DNA from: a bacterium
GTDB taxonomy: Bacteria; Patescibacteriota; Minisyncoccia; Phycocordibacterales; GCA-002787175
Assembly (NCBI GenBank): GCA_030689285.1
Contig: JAUYJM010000009.1
Coordinates: forward strand, 1-34,920
Reading direction: 5' to 3'
Length of the DNA: 34,920 bases
Position numbers and translations under genes: made by a program. The notes beneath the pieces were generated by a model that did not search any database, had not been told where the DNA came from, and worked only from the letters and a program-made list of their open reading frames with translations. Within the stretch, counting starts at the first letter, position 1. The number at the start of each line of letters is the position of its first letter. Positions 29,301 through 34,920 of the stretch are shown here, piece after piece.

Positions 29301-29740
29301 GCTTTATATATATAGCTCAACCGCCGCTTTATAAAATAAAAAGAGGCAAAGAAGTCTTTTACTTTTTTACCGAAGAGGAAAAAAGTTCTTTCTATGAGAG
29401 AGAAGGAATTGAAGTAAAGGAGGAGGAAGAAACGGAAGGAACCGACGACCGAGAACCTTCAAATGGCACAGAGGAAATGGCAGAAGGGGAAGAAGACGCA
29501 TCGGCGGCAAAAGGAAAAACGCAGAAAATACAGGTGCAAAGATACAAAGGTCTGGGCGAAATGAATCCTGAAGAGCTTTGGGAGACAACGATGGATCCCG
29601 AAAAAAGAATTTTAAAACAGGTAACCATAGAGGATGCTAACGAAGCAGACAAGGTATTTGACATCTTGATGGGTACGGATGTACCGTCAAGAAAGTCTTT
29701 CATTCAGTCAAACGCCACGAAAGCGACATTGGATATATAA
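26306..29740 (+). CDS. gyrB: DNA gyrase subunit B precursor containing an intein
   Basis: 1144 codons, of which 433 are an intein, leaving a mature GyrB of about 711 residues. The GHKL ATPase has LEPVRKRPGMYIG, IFDNSRDEAMGG (near residue 66) and DNGRGIPVD (near 95), then GGLHGVGASVVNALS. The TOPRIM metal site is split by the intein: LFIVEGDSAGG before it, and IIATDADTDGGHIRTLLLTL after. The C-terminal tail has QRYKGLGEMNPEELWETTMDP. An acidic linker (EEEETEGTDDREPS and beyond) lies inside the C-terminal TOPRIM region. The N-terminus includes a small repeat-derived segment, PSSAKATAGKAG. ATG 26306 is chosen; TTG 26288 adds six residues. GyrB with GyrA introduces negative supercoils; GyrA is not in the window. 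Splicing must occur for activity, since the intein interrupts the catalytic TOPRIM loop. Confidence 0.96.
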   Translation: MVKPTEKDKKSNGPSSAKATAGKAGHHYSAQDIQVLEGLEPVRKRPGMYIGTTGPDGLHHLVTEIFDNSRDEAMGGFANDVEIVLLPDNRVRVADNGRGIPVDTHKQTKVSALETIMTTLHAGGKFGGEGYKVSGGLHGVGASVVNALSVHMKVTVHRDGGVYTQEYTRGKKDATVKKVGKSDKQGTIVTFQPDEQIFKEIGFNFDRIVSHMREQAYLVKGLRISVIDARELQLEDGGTDSIFYFRELGLDAKSQSFCFEGGLLSLVKFYNQLWKPVHKKIFYIEKAGEGVESVEVALQYVDDISSRIMAFANNIANPEGGTHLTGFKTALTRTLNNYARKNNVVRESEENFTGDDVLEGLTAVISVKLREIQFEGQTKAKLGSVEAQGAVTAVFGDAFSGFLEENPEDARAIIGKALLALKARKAAKAAKDSVLRKGALEGMTLPGKLADCETKNASESELFIVEGDSAGGCFDGDTKVALVDGRNLSFKELIEEHKEGKQNFCYTIDSQDIKIAPIMHPRVTKQNAEVVKVILDNREEIICTPEHRFMIRDGSYKQAINLTEDDSLMPLVRKLSEIRGRITIKGYEMVLNPENSHWKFTHVLSDDYNLGRETYVKEKNTVIHHKDFNKLNNHPDNLVRMDHWAHFWYHTTCLEETIHRADVKEKCRKIRQTSEYREKISKVMLKPEVRELLSERAKKQWENPKYKKFMTAKFLEFYENNEQYREENNKRLNKEQKKYWSLGENKVKQSKRVTKFFEDHPEHKKFLKDLSETQWKDESLIRWRREETKKQWTPEFRAKRKIAYARTYLNKALASLYEIYKRKGAVDEVSYNELRREKNDKSLIRFETICNRFFEGNENAFKEAIMNFNHRIKKVEVLSKKIDVYDIEVPQTHNFALASGVFVHNSGKMGRDRRTQAVLPLKGKILNVERARLDKILGFAEIKSLVIALGTAIGDTFDVSKLRYHKIIIATDADTDGGHIRTLLLTLFYRYFKPLIEGGFIYIAQPPLYKIKRGKEVFYFFTEEEKSSFYEREGIEVKEEEETEGTDDREPSNGTEEMAEGEEDASAAKGKTQKIQVQRYKGLGEMNPEELWETTMDPEKRILKQVTIEDANEADKVFDILMGTDVPSRKSFIQSNATKATLDI
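26340..26380. repeat. repeat-derived segment near the gyrB N-terminus
   Basis: CCTCCGCTAAAGCTACAGCG is palindromic (CCGCT...AGCGG) and encodes SSAKATAGK, between a Lys-rich start and the conserved ATPase domain. The CCGCTAAAGCT core is shared with the intergenic repeats at 6513-6523 (CCGCTAAGCT) and, inverted, 29830-29845. Confidence 0.55.
27722..29020 (+). other. GyrB intein with HNH homing endonuclease
   Basis: 433 codons, inserted between GDSAGG and SGKMGRDRR. Block A is CFDGDTKVALVDGR (Cys1). Block B is EEIICTPEHRFMIRDGSYKQA with the TxxH. Blocks F and G are KIDVYDIEVPQTHNFALASG and VFVHN, and the +1 residue is Ser. All splicing residues (Cys1, TxxH, penultimate His, Asn, Ser+1) are present, so it should splice. 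Between B and F lies VIHHKDFNKLNNHPDNLV, an HNH nuclease core, followed by several NUMOD3-like helical repeats (YREKISKVML and similar, with QWENPKY, QWKDES and QWTPEF). The site and the N- and C-terminal blocks closely resemble the GyrB intein described from Synechocystis. The endonuclease would promote homing into intein-free gyrB alleles. Confidence 0.95.
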
Positions 29741-29779
29741 AAAATAACACCAGAAGAAAATAATCAAGAGTTATCTTGG

Positions 29780-30260
29780 AATAGTAACTGTCCACACCTC
29801 TTATTCCCCCTTTCCTACCGCGTGCCGCCAGAGCTTTAGCGGTGGCGCAAAGGGGTGTCACATTCTTATGTGACGGAGGATGAAAATCCCTCCTGCATAA
29901 GAATGCAGTGCTCCCTTTACTCCCACCCCTCACCCTCGCCCCGTTAGAAACTTTGTTTCTAACGGGGCTCGCTGACTCGGGAGGTCAAAAGTATTTTTCT
30001 GGCTGGAAAAATCTTTCAACCCTGCCTCGCGCCGTCGCGCTCCGGCCTTGCGGAAGCTCCAAGTGTTCGCTTCCTCACCCCTCTGGCAGGGGAGCATGGG
30101 AGAATAAATCCCTCCCCCTAGCCCCGTTAGAAGCGAAGTTTCTAACGGGGCTCGCCGACTCGGGTACTCCCTTCCCGCGCTACGCCGTAGGATTCGGCGA
30201 GGCGAGTACAAAAGGGAGAATTAAAACCATTCATCGGGGGGTGTGGAGAGTTACCTGGAA
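29780..30260. repeat. composite nested-palindrome element between gyrB and the small gene
   Basis: The outer ends GTAACTGTCCACACC (about 29786) and GGTGTGGAGAGTTAC (about 30239) are imperfect inverses. Inside are a CCGCC...GGTGG hairpin, TCACATTCTTATGTGA, two copies of a GCCCCGTTAGAA... palindrome (29938-29968 and 30122-30152), the reverse complement of the 1610-1705 block at 29985-30085, AGTACCCGAGTCGGCGAG inverted near 30150-30170, and the GCTACGCCGTAGG block also found at 34110. No real gene is seen; apparent frames here are repeat artefacts. Confidence 0.8.
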
Positions 30261-30324
30261 TAAGTTTGCGCGTTTTTGATTTTTGTGTTATTCTGGCCAG
30301 CGGAAATTCAACGAAAGGAAACTT

Positions 30325-30627
30325 GTGGAAGAAGACAAAATGTTGATTGACTTGTCCTTCAACAACGACAAGTTGTATAAGGGTTGTCGGTTCGGGAGCC
30401 GTCATAAAAAGAAGGTCCTTGAAACTCCGCTAAATGAAGCGGTGGCGCTGTTTCGCAAAAACTTTCAAGCGGAATACCTAAATGACGGGTACGTTAGGCG
30501 ATGCATTCATCACTTTGAACTTTCGGGCCAAGTTCCAACCGTGTTTTTTATGGTCGCAACCAGATTGCTTGCCGATATGGCCCGCAGACTTACCTTTAAT
30601 AGCCGAAATGGACGGCTTGAAATCTGA
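30325..30627 (+). CDS. hypothetical protein, about 100 residues
   Basis: I do not recognise this family. From GTG 30325 the protein starts VEEDKMLIDLSFNNDKLYKG and is mixed alpha/beta, with a basic stretch (GCRFGSRHKKKVLETP) and a helical C-terminus (FFMVATRLLADMARRLTF). It has no signal peptide or zinc motif. GTG 30325 is preceded by AAAGGAAACTT (a clear Shine-Dalgarno, AGGA); ATG 30340 is the alternative. A promoter with TTGCGC, a 17-nt spacer and TATTCT (about 30265-30293) lies upstream, and a strong terminator follows, so the gene is a self-contained unit. That argues for a real gene despite its size. Confidence 0.65.
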   Translation: MEEDKMLIDLSFNNDKLYKGCRFGSRHKKKVLETPLNEAVALFRKNFQAEYLNDGYVRRCIHHFELSGQVPTVFFMVATRLLADMARRLTFNSRNGRLEI

Positions 30628-30649
30628 CGATTGACCTCTAATAATGAGC

Positions 30650-30679
30650 GCCGGCGAGATTTATTCTCGCCGGTTTTTT
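30650..30679 (+). terminator. intrinsic terminator between the small gene and dnaE
   Basis: CCGGCGAGA-TTTA-TTCTCGCCGG followed by TTTTTT. The U run merges directly into the dnaE extended -10 box. Confidence 0.92.
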
Positions 30680-30687
30680 GTTATACT
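30679..30687 (+). promoter_or_regulatory. extended -10 promoter of dnaE
   Basis: TGTTATACT, six nt before ATG 30694, leaves no room for a Shine-Dalgarno, so a leaderless or near-leaderless mRNA is expected. The -35 region overlaps the preceding terminator stem. Confidence 0.75.
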
Positions 30688-30693
30688 GATGCA

Positions 30694-33600
30694 ATGTCCG
30701 GATTTGCGCATCTCCATACTCATAGCCATTATTCGCTTCTCTCCGGCCTTCCGAAAATTCCGGAGCTTGTCAAGGCGGCTAGAGATGACGGACAGACCGC
30801 TCTTGCTCTTACGGATAACGGAAACCTCTATGGCGCCATAGAATTCTACAAAGAATGCGGAAAACAAGGCATAAAACCGCTCATAGGCATTGATGCTTAC
30901 GTTGCGGCGCGCACTCGGCATGATAAGCAGGCGGGAATAGACAATCGCCGCACGCGTCTTATACTTCTCGCGAAAAATCAGCAAGGTTATAAAAATCTCA
31001 TAAAACTCGTCACCGACTCGCATTTGGAGGGCTTTTACTACAAGCCGCGCGTTGACCGCGAGCTTTTGGAAAAGTACTCTGAAGGTCTTATCGCTATCTC
31101 TCCTTCATTCAGTTCTGAAATCGTAAAAAGCTTGCAAATTGACGATTTTGAAAAGGCGGTCCAAATCGCGAATTGGTACAGACAGATATTCGGCAAAGAA
31201 AATTTTTTCCTTGAAATTACGCGGCATCCGGAAATAGACGGTCACGAAAAAACGATGGAGAAACTCGTCTCTTTCGCCAAAGACAATGTTTTGCCTCTTG
31301 TGGCCTCTCAAGACGTATATTACCTATCTCCCGAAGACAGGAAAGCCAGAAACACTCTGACTTTGGTTATGAGCAACCGTGAGCTTTCCGACATAAGCGA
31401 GGGAGGAGAGGCCGCTGACTTTTCGTTTATAAGCCAAAAACAGGCAATAAATCTTTTTCAAGATATTCCAGACGCGCTCAAAAATACGATAAAGATAGCG
31501 GAGATGTGCGACTTGAATCTGGAACTCGGTAATTGGCTTTTTCCAAATTATGTAGTAGAAAGCAAGCTTTCTTATGACGATGAACTTAGGAAAGTCGTTT
31601 TTGAGGGTTTTGATTCGCGCGGCGTTGAGAGAAGCAAAGAGACACTGGAGAGGGTTGAGTATGAACTGTCGGTTATAAAAGCGAAGGGTTACGCGCCATA
31701 TTTTCTGGTGGTTGGAGACTTGATACGAGAAGCGCATAAAAGAGGAATCCTAACCACGATCAGAGGGTCGGTTGCCGGTTCTTTGGTTACTTATCTTGCC
31801 AAAATTACGAATGTAAACCCGATAGTATACAAACTTCCATTTGAAAGGTTTTTAAATCCCGAGAGGCCTTCGGCGCCGGATATAGATATGGACTATGCCG
31901 ATAACAGGAGGGACGAAATGATTGAATATGCCAAGGAAAAATACGGCAGAACTTTTGTGGCGCAGATCGGGACTTTCGGCACTATGATGGCGCGTGGCAG
32001 TGTGCGTGATGTGGCTCGCGCTCTCGGATTTGAGTACGGCGTGGGAGACAGAATCGCAAAGCTCATACCGATGGGCTCCCAAGGGTTTCCAATGTCCATA
32101 GACAGGGCGCTCGAAATTGTCGGCGAACTTAAGGAGATTTACAAAAAGGAAAAAGACGCACGGGAGATAATAGACACGGCCAGAAAAATTGAAGGTTGTG
32201 CCAGACATATTTCAGTCCATGCCGCCGGAGTAGTCATTTCTCCCGTTCCTCTTACAGAAGTTACTCCGCTTCAGCTTGACCCCAAGGGCGAAGGCAAAGT
32301 CATCACCCAGTACGATATGTACTCCATAGACGAAAACAACGCGGGACTTTTAAAGTTTGATTTTTTGGGAATAAAAAATCTGTCAATTCTGGCTGAAGCA
32401 GTGGCTTTGACGGAAAAAATGGAAGGAGTAAAAATAGACATTGAAAACGTGCCCGTGGATGACAAGAAAACTTTTGAAATGCTTGCTCTGGGCGAGACCG
32501 GCGGACTTTTTCAGCTAAACGGAAGCGGTATGACGCGGTTTCTAAAGGACCTAAAACCAAACAACATCCACGATATAAACGCTATGGTGGCGCTTTATCG
32601 TCCGGGACCCATGGAGTCTATTCCCGAATACATTCAAAGAAAGCACAATCCTCGGCTTGTGAAATATCTTGATTCAAGAATGTCAGACATTCTTAGCGAA
32701 TCGTACGGTGTTATAACCTATCAGGATGATGTGCTTATGCTCGCCATCAAGCTCGCTGGATACTCGTGGCTTGAGGTAGATAAACTGCGAAAAGCTATGG
32801 GTAAAAAAATTCCCAAAGAAATGGAGGCGCAGAAAAGAAAGCTCATTGACGGGTTTATGGGTTTTGGGAAACTGTCTAAAGAAAAAGGGGATAAACTTTG
32901 GAGTCTTATAGAGCCATTTGCCGCCTATGGTTTCAATAAAGCCCATGCCGCAAGCTATGGCAAAGTAGCGTATCAGACGGCGTATATGAAAGCAAACTTT
33001 CCAGCTATTTATATGTCAGCGGTTTTAACGGCTGATTCCGGAGACATTGATAAAATCGGAGAAATCATCGCCGAATGCGACAGAATGGGAATACCGGTGT
33101 TGCCGCCAGATATCAATGAAAGTTACTCCGGCTTTACCGTAGTAAAACTGGAAAATTCCAAGCTCCAAGAAACAAGTTCCAAACAAATTCCAAATCCCAA
33201 ACATAATACATTAAACCCCGAACATCTTTCTGAACGCTATACGCTAAACGCTGACTCTTCTGACCGTATCCGCTTTGGACTGACGACTATTAAAAACTTT
33301 GGGGAAGGAATCGCAAACGCGATAATTAAAGAACGCGAAGAAAATGGAAAGTTTAAGTCGCTGGGCGATTTTTTGTCGCGCATTAAAGACAAAAATCTAA
33401 ACAAGAAGTCCGTTGAAGCTCTTATAAAAGCCGGCGCGGTGGACGCCTTCGCGGACAGAGGAGTTATGTTTGCAAATTTGGAACAAATTCTGGAATTCCA
33501 CAAAGAAAAAGCTCAAGCGGATGGAAGCCAAGACTCGCTTTTCGGTTCTTTGCCTGAAGGCCAGAGCGACGATATTGTCCTTAAGGACTCTCCGATGGCC

Positions 33601-33984
33601 TCGCAGTCTGAGAAACTCTCATGGGAAAAGGAGCTTTTAGGACTTTATATTTCCGGCCATCCGCTTGATAAATACCGCGCCGTTTTGGGAAAACGTGAAG
33701 ACAACATAAAAAAAATAAAGGAAGAAGCCAAAGAAGGAATGACAACCGTTATAGGAGGGATTATAGAAGAAATGAAGCCGATACTTACCAAGAAAAACGA
33801 GCAAATGGCCTTTGCGCGGCTTGCCGATTTTACCGGAGCCATAGAGGTTGTGATTTTTCCGAGGGTGCTCGCGGAGTTTAAGAATATATTGAAGGCGGAC
33901 AAATGTGTGGCAATAAAAGGACGCGTTTCAAATAGAAACGGCGAGGTGAGCATTATTGCCGAGAAAGCGAAAGAACTTGCGTAG
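30694..33984 (+). CDS. dnaE: DNA polymerase III alpha subunit
   Basis: 1096 residues, replicative polymerase of the C family. The PHP domain is at the start (FAHLHTHSHYSLLSGLPKIP to about residue 280, with ALTDNGNLYGAIEFY). The polymerase catalytic aspartates lie in PDIDMDYADNRRDEM (near 396). VSVHAAGVVIS, YRPGPMESIPEYIQRKH and the fingers motif LRKAMGKKIPKEM are intact, as is GFNKAHAASYG. A helix-hairpin-helix region follows (DRIRFGLTTIKNFGEGIANAI), then an OB domain (TTVIGGIIEEMKPILTKKNEQ). ATG 30694 is chosen because it starts the PHP domain and lies six nt after an extended -10; 21 upstream codons derive from the terminator. An extra repeat-encoded stretch of about 37 residues lies before the helix-hairpin-helix (33149-33261). 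The beta-binding C-terminus is short. Confidence 0.96.
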   Translation: MSGFAHLHTHSHYSLLSGLPKIPELVKAARDDGQTALALTDNGNLYGAIEFYKECGKQGIKPLIGIDAYVAARTRHDKQAGIDNRRTRLILLAKNQQGYKNLIKLVTDSHLEGFYYKPRVDRELLEKYSEGLIAISPSFSSEIVKSLQIDDFEKAVQIANWYRQIFGKENFFLEITRHPEIDGHEKTMEKLVSFAKDNVLPLVASQDVYYLSPEDRKARNTLTLVMSNRELSDISEGGEAADFSFISQKQAINLFQDIPDALKNTIKIAEMCDLNLELGNWLFPNYVVESKLSYDDELRKVVFEGFDSRGVERSKETLERVEYELSVIKAKGYAPYFLVVGDLIREAHKRGILTTIRGSVAGSLVTYLAKITNVNPIVYKLPFERFLNPERPSAPDIDMDYADNRRDEMIEYAKEKYGRTFVAQIGTFGTMMARGSVRDVARALGFEYGVGDRIAKLIPMGSQGFPMSIDRALEIVGELKEIYKKEKDAREIIDTARKIEGCARHISVHAAGVVISPVPLTEVTPLQLDPKGEGKVITQYDMYSIDENNAGLLKFDFLGIKNLSILAEAVALTEKMEGVKIDIENVPVDDKKTFEMLALGETGGLFQLNGSGMTRFLKDLKPNNIHDINAMVALYRPGPMESIPEYIQRKHNPRLVKYLDSRMSDILSESYGVITYQDDVLMLAIKLAGYSWLEVDKLRKAMGKKIPKEMEAQKRKLIDGFMGFGKLSKEKGDKLWSLIEPFAAYGFNKAHAASYGKVAYQTAYMKANFPAIYMSAVLTADSGDIDKIGEIIAECDRMGIPVLPPDINESYSGFTVVKLENSKLQETSSKQIPNPKHNTLNPEHLSERYTLNADSSDRIRFGLTTIKNFGEGIANAIIKEREENGKFKSLGDFLSRIKDKNLNKKSVEALIKAGAVDAFADRGVMFANLEQILEFHKEKAQADGSQDSLFGSLPEGQSDDIVLKDSPMASQSEKLSWEKELLGLYISGHPLDKYRAVLGKREDNIKKIKEEAKEGMTTVIGGIIEEMKPILTKKNEQMAFARLADFTGAIEVVIFPRVLAEFKNILKADKCVAIKGRVSNRNGEVSIIAEKAKELA
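33149..33261. repeat. in-frame low-complexity insertion inside dnaE
   Basis: The DNA is a run of TTCCAA words (AATTCCAAGCTCCAAG, AAGTTCCAAACAAATTCC) followed by CGCTATACGCTAAACGCT. It encodes NSKLQETSSKQIPNPK, continuing to YTLNADSS, between FTVVKLE and DRIRFGL, which are adjacent or nearly so in other DnaE. Its composition is unlike the rest of the gene. Confidence 0.7.
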
Positions 33985-34040
33985 TCCCTAAAGAGCTTAG
34001 ACCGACATTGACTGACATTTGTAGGACCTTACGCACCTAA

Positions 34041-34160
34041 TCTTATTTCTCCCTCTCGTACTCGCCTCGCTCGTCTTGCGTAACTACGCTTCGGCGTAGC
34101 CACGCCGAAGCCTACGGCGTAGCGCGGGTTGGCGAGGCGAGTAGAAAATGAGGAATAAGA
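34041..34160. repeat. large nested palindrome downstream of dnaE
   Basis: CTTATTTCTCCC and TACTCGCCTCGC on the left pair with GCGAGGCGAGTA and GAGGAATAAG on the right. Inside are CTACGC/GCGTAG and CGGCGT/ACGCCG. The GCCTACGGCGTAGCGCGGG block is the inverse of 30176-30195. The flanks 33985-34040 and 34161-34214 show nothing clear. It may end both dnaE and the converging pilin transcripts. Confidence 0.75.
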
Positions 34161-34214
34161 AAAGCAACAAATTGCAGTAAGTCCTGACTTAATGAAAATT
34201 CAGCCACTTTTTGC

Positions 34215-34742
34215 TTATGGAGTAACACTTTTACAAAAAGACCCGCCGGATTCCAGTCTTATAGCGCATAAAGTGTAATATTGCCCGGCTTCTTCTCCTT
34301 GGCCGATTTGGTTGGCATTCCATGGCTCGTAGGTATAATAGAATGAGCTATCATTCAATGGGTCAACGGGGAGAGAAGACATAAATCCGTCCGATACGAT
34401 ATCCTGAAGGTCGCTGTTTGACCCCCAGCCCCCTCCTGAGCCCCCACAAGCGCCGGTGCTGGTGTCGCCGTTGCAATTTTCCGGCTGGGTATAAGAGTCG
34501 TCTTTATCGTAACTTAACTGGAGGGCTATTGCTATCTGCTCTATATCAGACTTTCTCTTAGAGTCTCTGGCCTTTTCTCGCGCGCTGTTTAAGCTGGATA
34601 GCACCACCGAAGAAAGCAAGCCGATAATGGCGATTACGACCAAAAGTTCTATTAAAGTAAACCCCGATACTGAATTAGGAGCTTTTTTTTCGTGGTGCCA
34701 AATTTTTTCCCTTACACTCTTTTGTTTTGCTATGGCATACAT
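34215..34742 (-). CDS. type IV pilin-like prepilin (N-methylation motif)
   Basis: 175 residues. A 27-residue basic leader (MYAIAKQKSVREKIWHHEKK, then APNSVSG) precedes the prepilin peptidase site G-FTLIELLVVIAIIG, with Glu at +5 and the hydrophobic alpha-1 helix. The helix continues with SSLNSAREKARDSKRKSDIEQIAIAL, typical of parcubacterial pseudopilins. The C-terminal globular part has a Gly-rich loop (GACGGSGGGWGSNSD) and a Cys pair (CNGD...GACGG) plus CAI...SFCKS that could form disulphides. It would be processed at the membrane and built into a pilus or pseudopilus used for surface attachment or DNA uptake. TAGAAT lies seven nt before the ATG with no Shine-Dalgarno. The assembly genes are not in the window. 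Confidence 0.9.
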   Translation of the reverse strand: MYAIAKQKSVREKIWHHEKKAPNSVSGFTLIELLVVIAIIGLLSSVVLSSLNSAREKARDSKRKSDIEQIAIALQLSYDKDDSYTQPENCNGDTSTGACGGSGGGWGSNSDLQDIVSDGFMSSLPVDPLNDSSFYYTYEPWNANQIGQGEEAGQYYTLCAIRLESGGSFCKSVTP

Positions 34743-34830
34743 TATATATATTCTACACTTTCATCCCATATATGCAATCCTGAGACTTCTCTCATACAAA
34801 ATGATACCGAAATGATGAGGCGTTCTCACG

Positions 34831-34856
34831 CAAAATGAGCCCGAAAGCTCATTTTG
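34831..34856. repeat. perfect hairpin CAAAATGAGC-CCGAAA-GCTCATTTTG
   Basis: A 10-bp stem with a 6-nt loop lies between the pilin promoter and the possible gene at 34884. It resembles a symmetric terminator, but the T/A tracts are short. Confidence 0.6.
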
Positions 34857-34883
34857 GAGCGGATAGTTCATACTGGCGTTTGT

Positions 34884-34920
34884 ATGGACACCCATATGAA
34901 CGACGACCGCATAGAGAGTA
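34884..34920 (+). CDS. possible start of a gene running off the right edge
   Basis: ATG 34884 opens MDTHMNDDRIES, with a second ATG at 34896. CATACT (34869-34874) lies nine nt upstream as a possible -10. Only 12 codons are visible, so neither coding status nor family can be judged. Confidence 0.3.
   Translation, partial: MDTHMNDDRIES

Noticed and set aside
29800..30280. ORFs in both strands of the gyrB-small gene spacer (for example 29908-30279)
   Set aside because: They are translations of palindromic repeats shared with other spacers, with no family resemblance and no start signals.

Overview
The window looks like a piece of chromosome from a Candidate Phyla Radiation (Patescibacteria) bacterium, most likely a parcubacterial lineage. 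This is inferred from gene style, not from an rRNA marker. The pointers are shortened housekeeping proteins (short RF1, PheS starting at the catalytic core, PheT without its tRNA-binding domain), a large secreted protein with two C-terminal peptidoglycan-binding domains, a coiled-coil/lytic-transglycosylase fusion, a PEGA-domain membrane protein, a type IV-type pilin, and many start codons sitting 5-7 nt after a -10 box with no Shine-Dalgarno. TGA is used as a normal stop (for example in ftsB-like and the glycosyltransferase gene), so the Gracilibacteria/SR1 recoding is not in force.

Layout. 1-2130: the start of typA (minus), a zinc-ribbon-like unknown gene behind a structured leader, an independently promoted structured RNA of about 284 nt, repeats, and a decayed HNH-like reading frame next to a (GA)10 tract. 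2130-6284: the secreted wall-binding protein. 6632-9565: lepA, a palindrome-rich spacer, an ftsB/divIC-like gene and tRNA-Gly(CCC), whose 3' half is duplicated downstream. 9826-12738: a PfkB-family kinase divergent from class II aldolase and a D-2-hydroxyacid dehydrogenase. 13039-18535: L25, the lytic transglycosylase, L31, RF1, S2, EF-Ts and a small membrane protein. 18861-26042: tRNA-Thr(TGT), a GT2 glycosyltransferase, a PEGA protein, pheS, a DUF5069 gene, a glyoxalase remnant, a NYN-domain gene and pheT. 26306-33984: gyrB with a complete HNH intein, a small unknown gene and dnaE. 34215-34920: a pilin gene (minus) and possibly the first codons of another gene.

Function. Most genes serve translation (S2, L25, L31, EF-Ts, EF4, RF1, PheRS, TypA, two tRNAs) and replication (GyrB, DnaE). 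A smaller group builds or remodels the envelope (wall-binding protein, lytic transglycosylase, GT2, FtsB-like, pilin), and three are enzymes of sugar-phosphate/hydroxyacid metabolism.

The most unusual content is the repeats. Nearly every large spacer is made of nested palindromes shared between distant loci, and related elements sit in frame inside essential genes. lepA and pheS each carry an element bounded by the same 16-bp terminal inverted repeat. Next to it is an inverted copy of the host gene's own flanking codons, as if made by snap-back copying. gyrB and dnaE carry other low-complexity insertions. With the solo structured RNA, the tRNA-Gly 3'-half duplication and the GyrB intein, these are the places most worth a second look.
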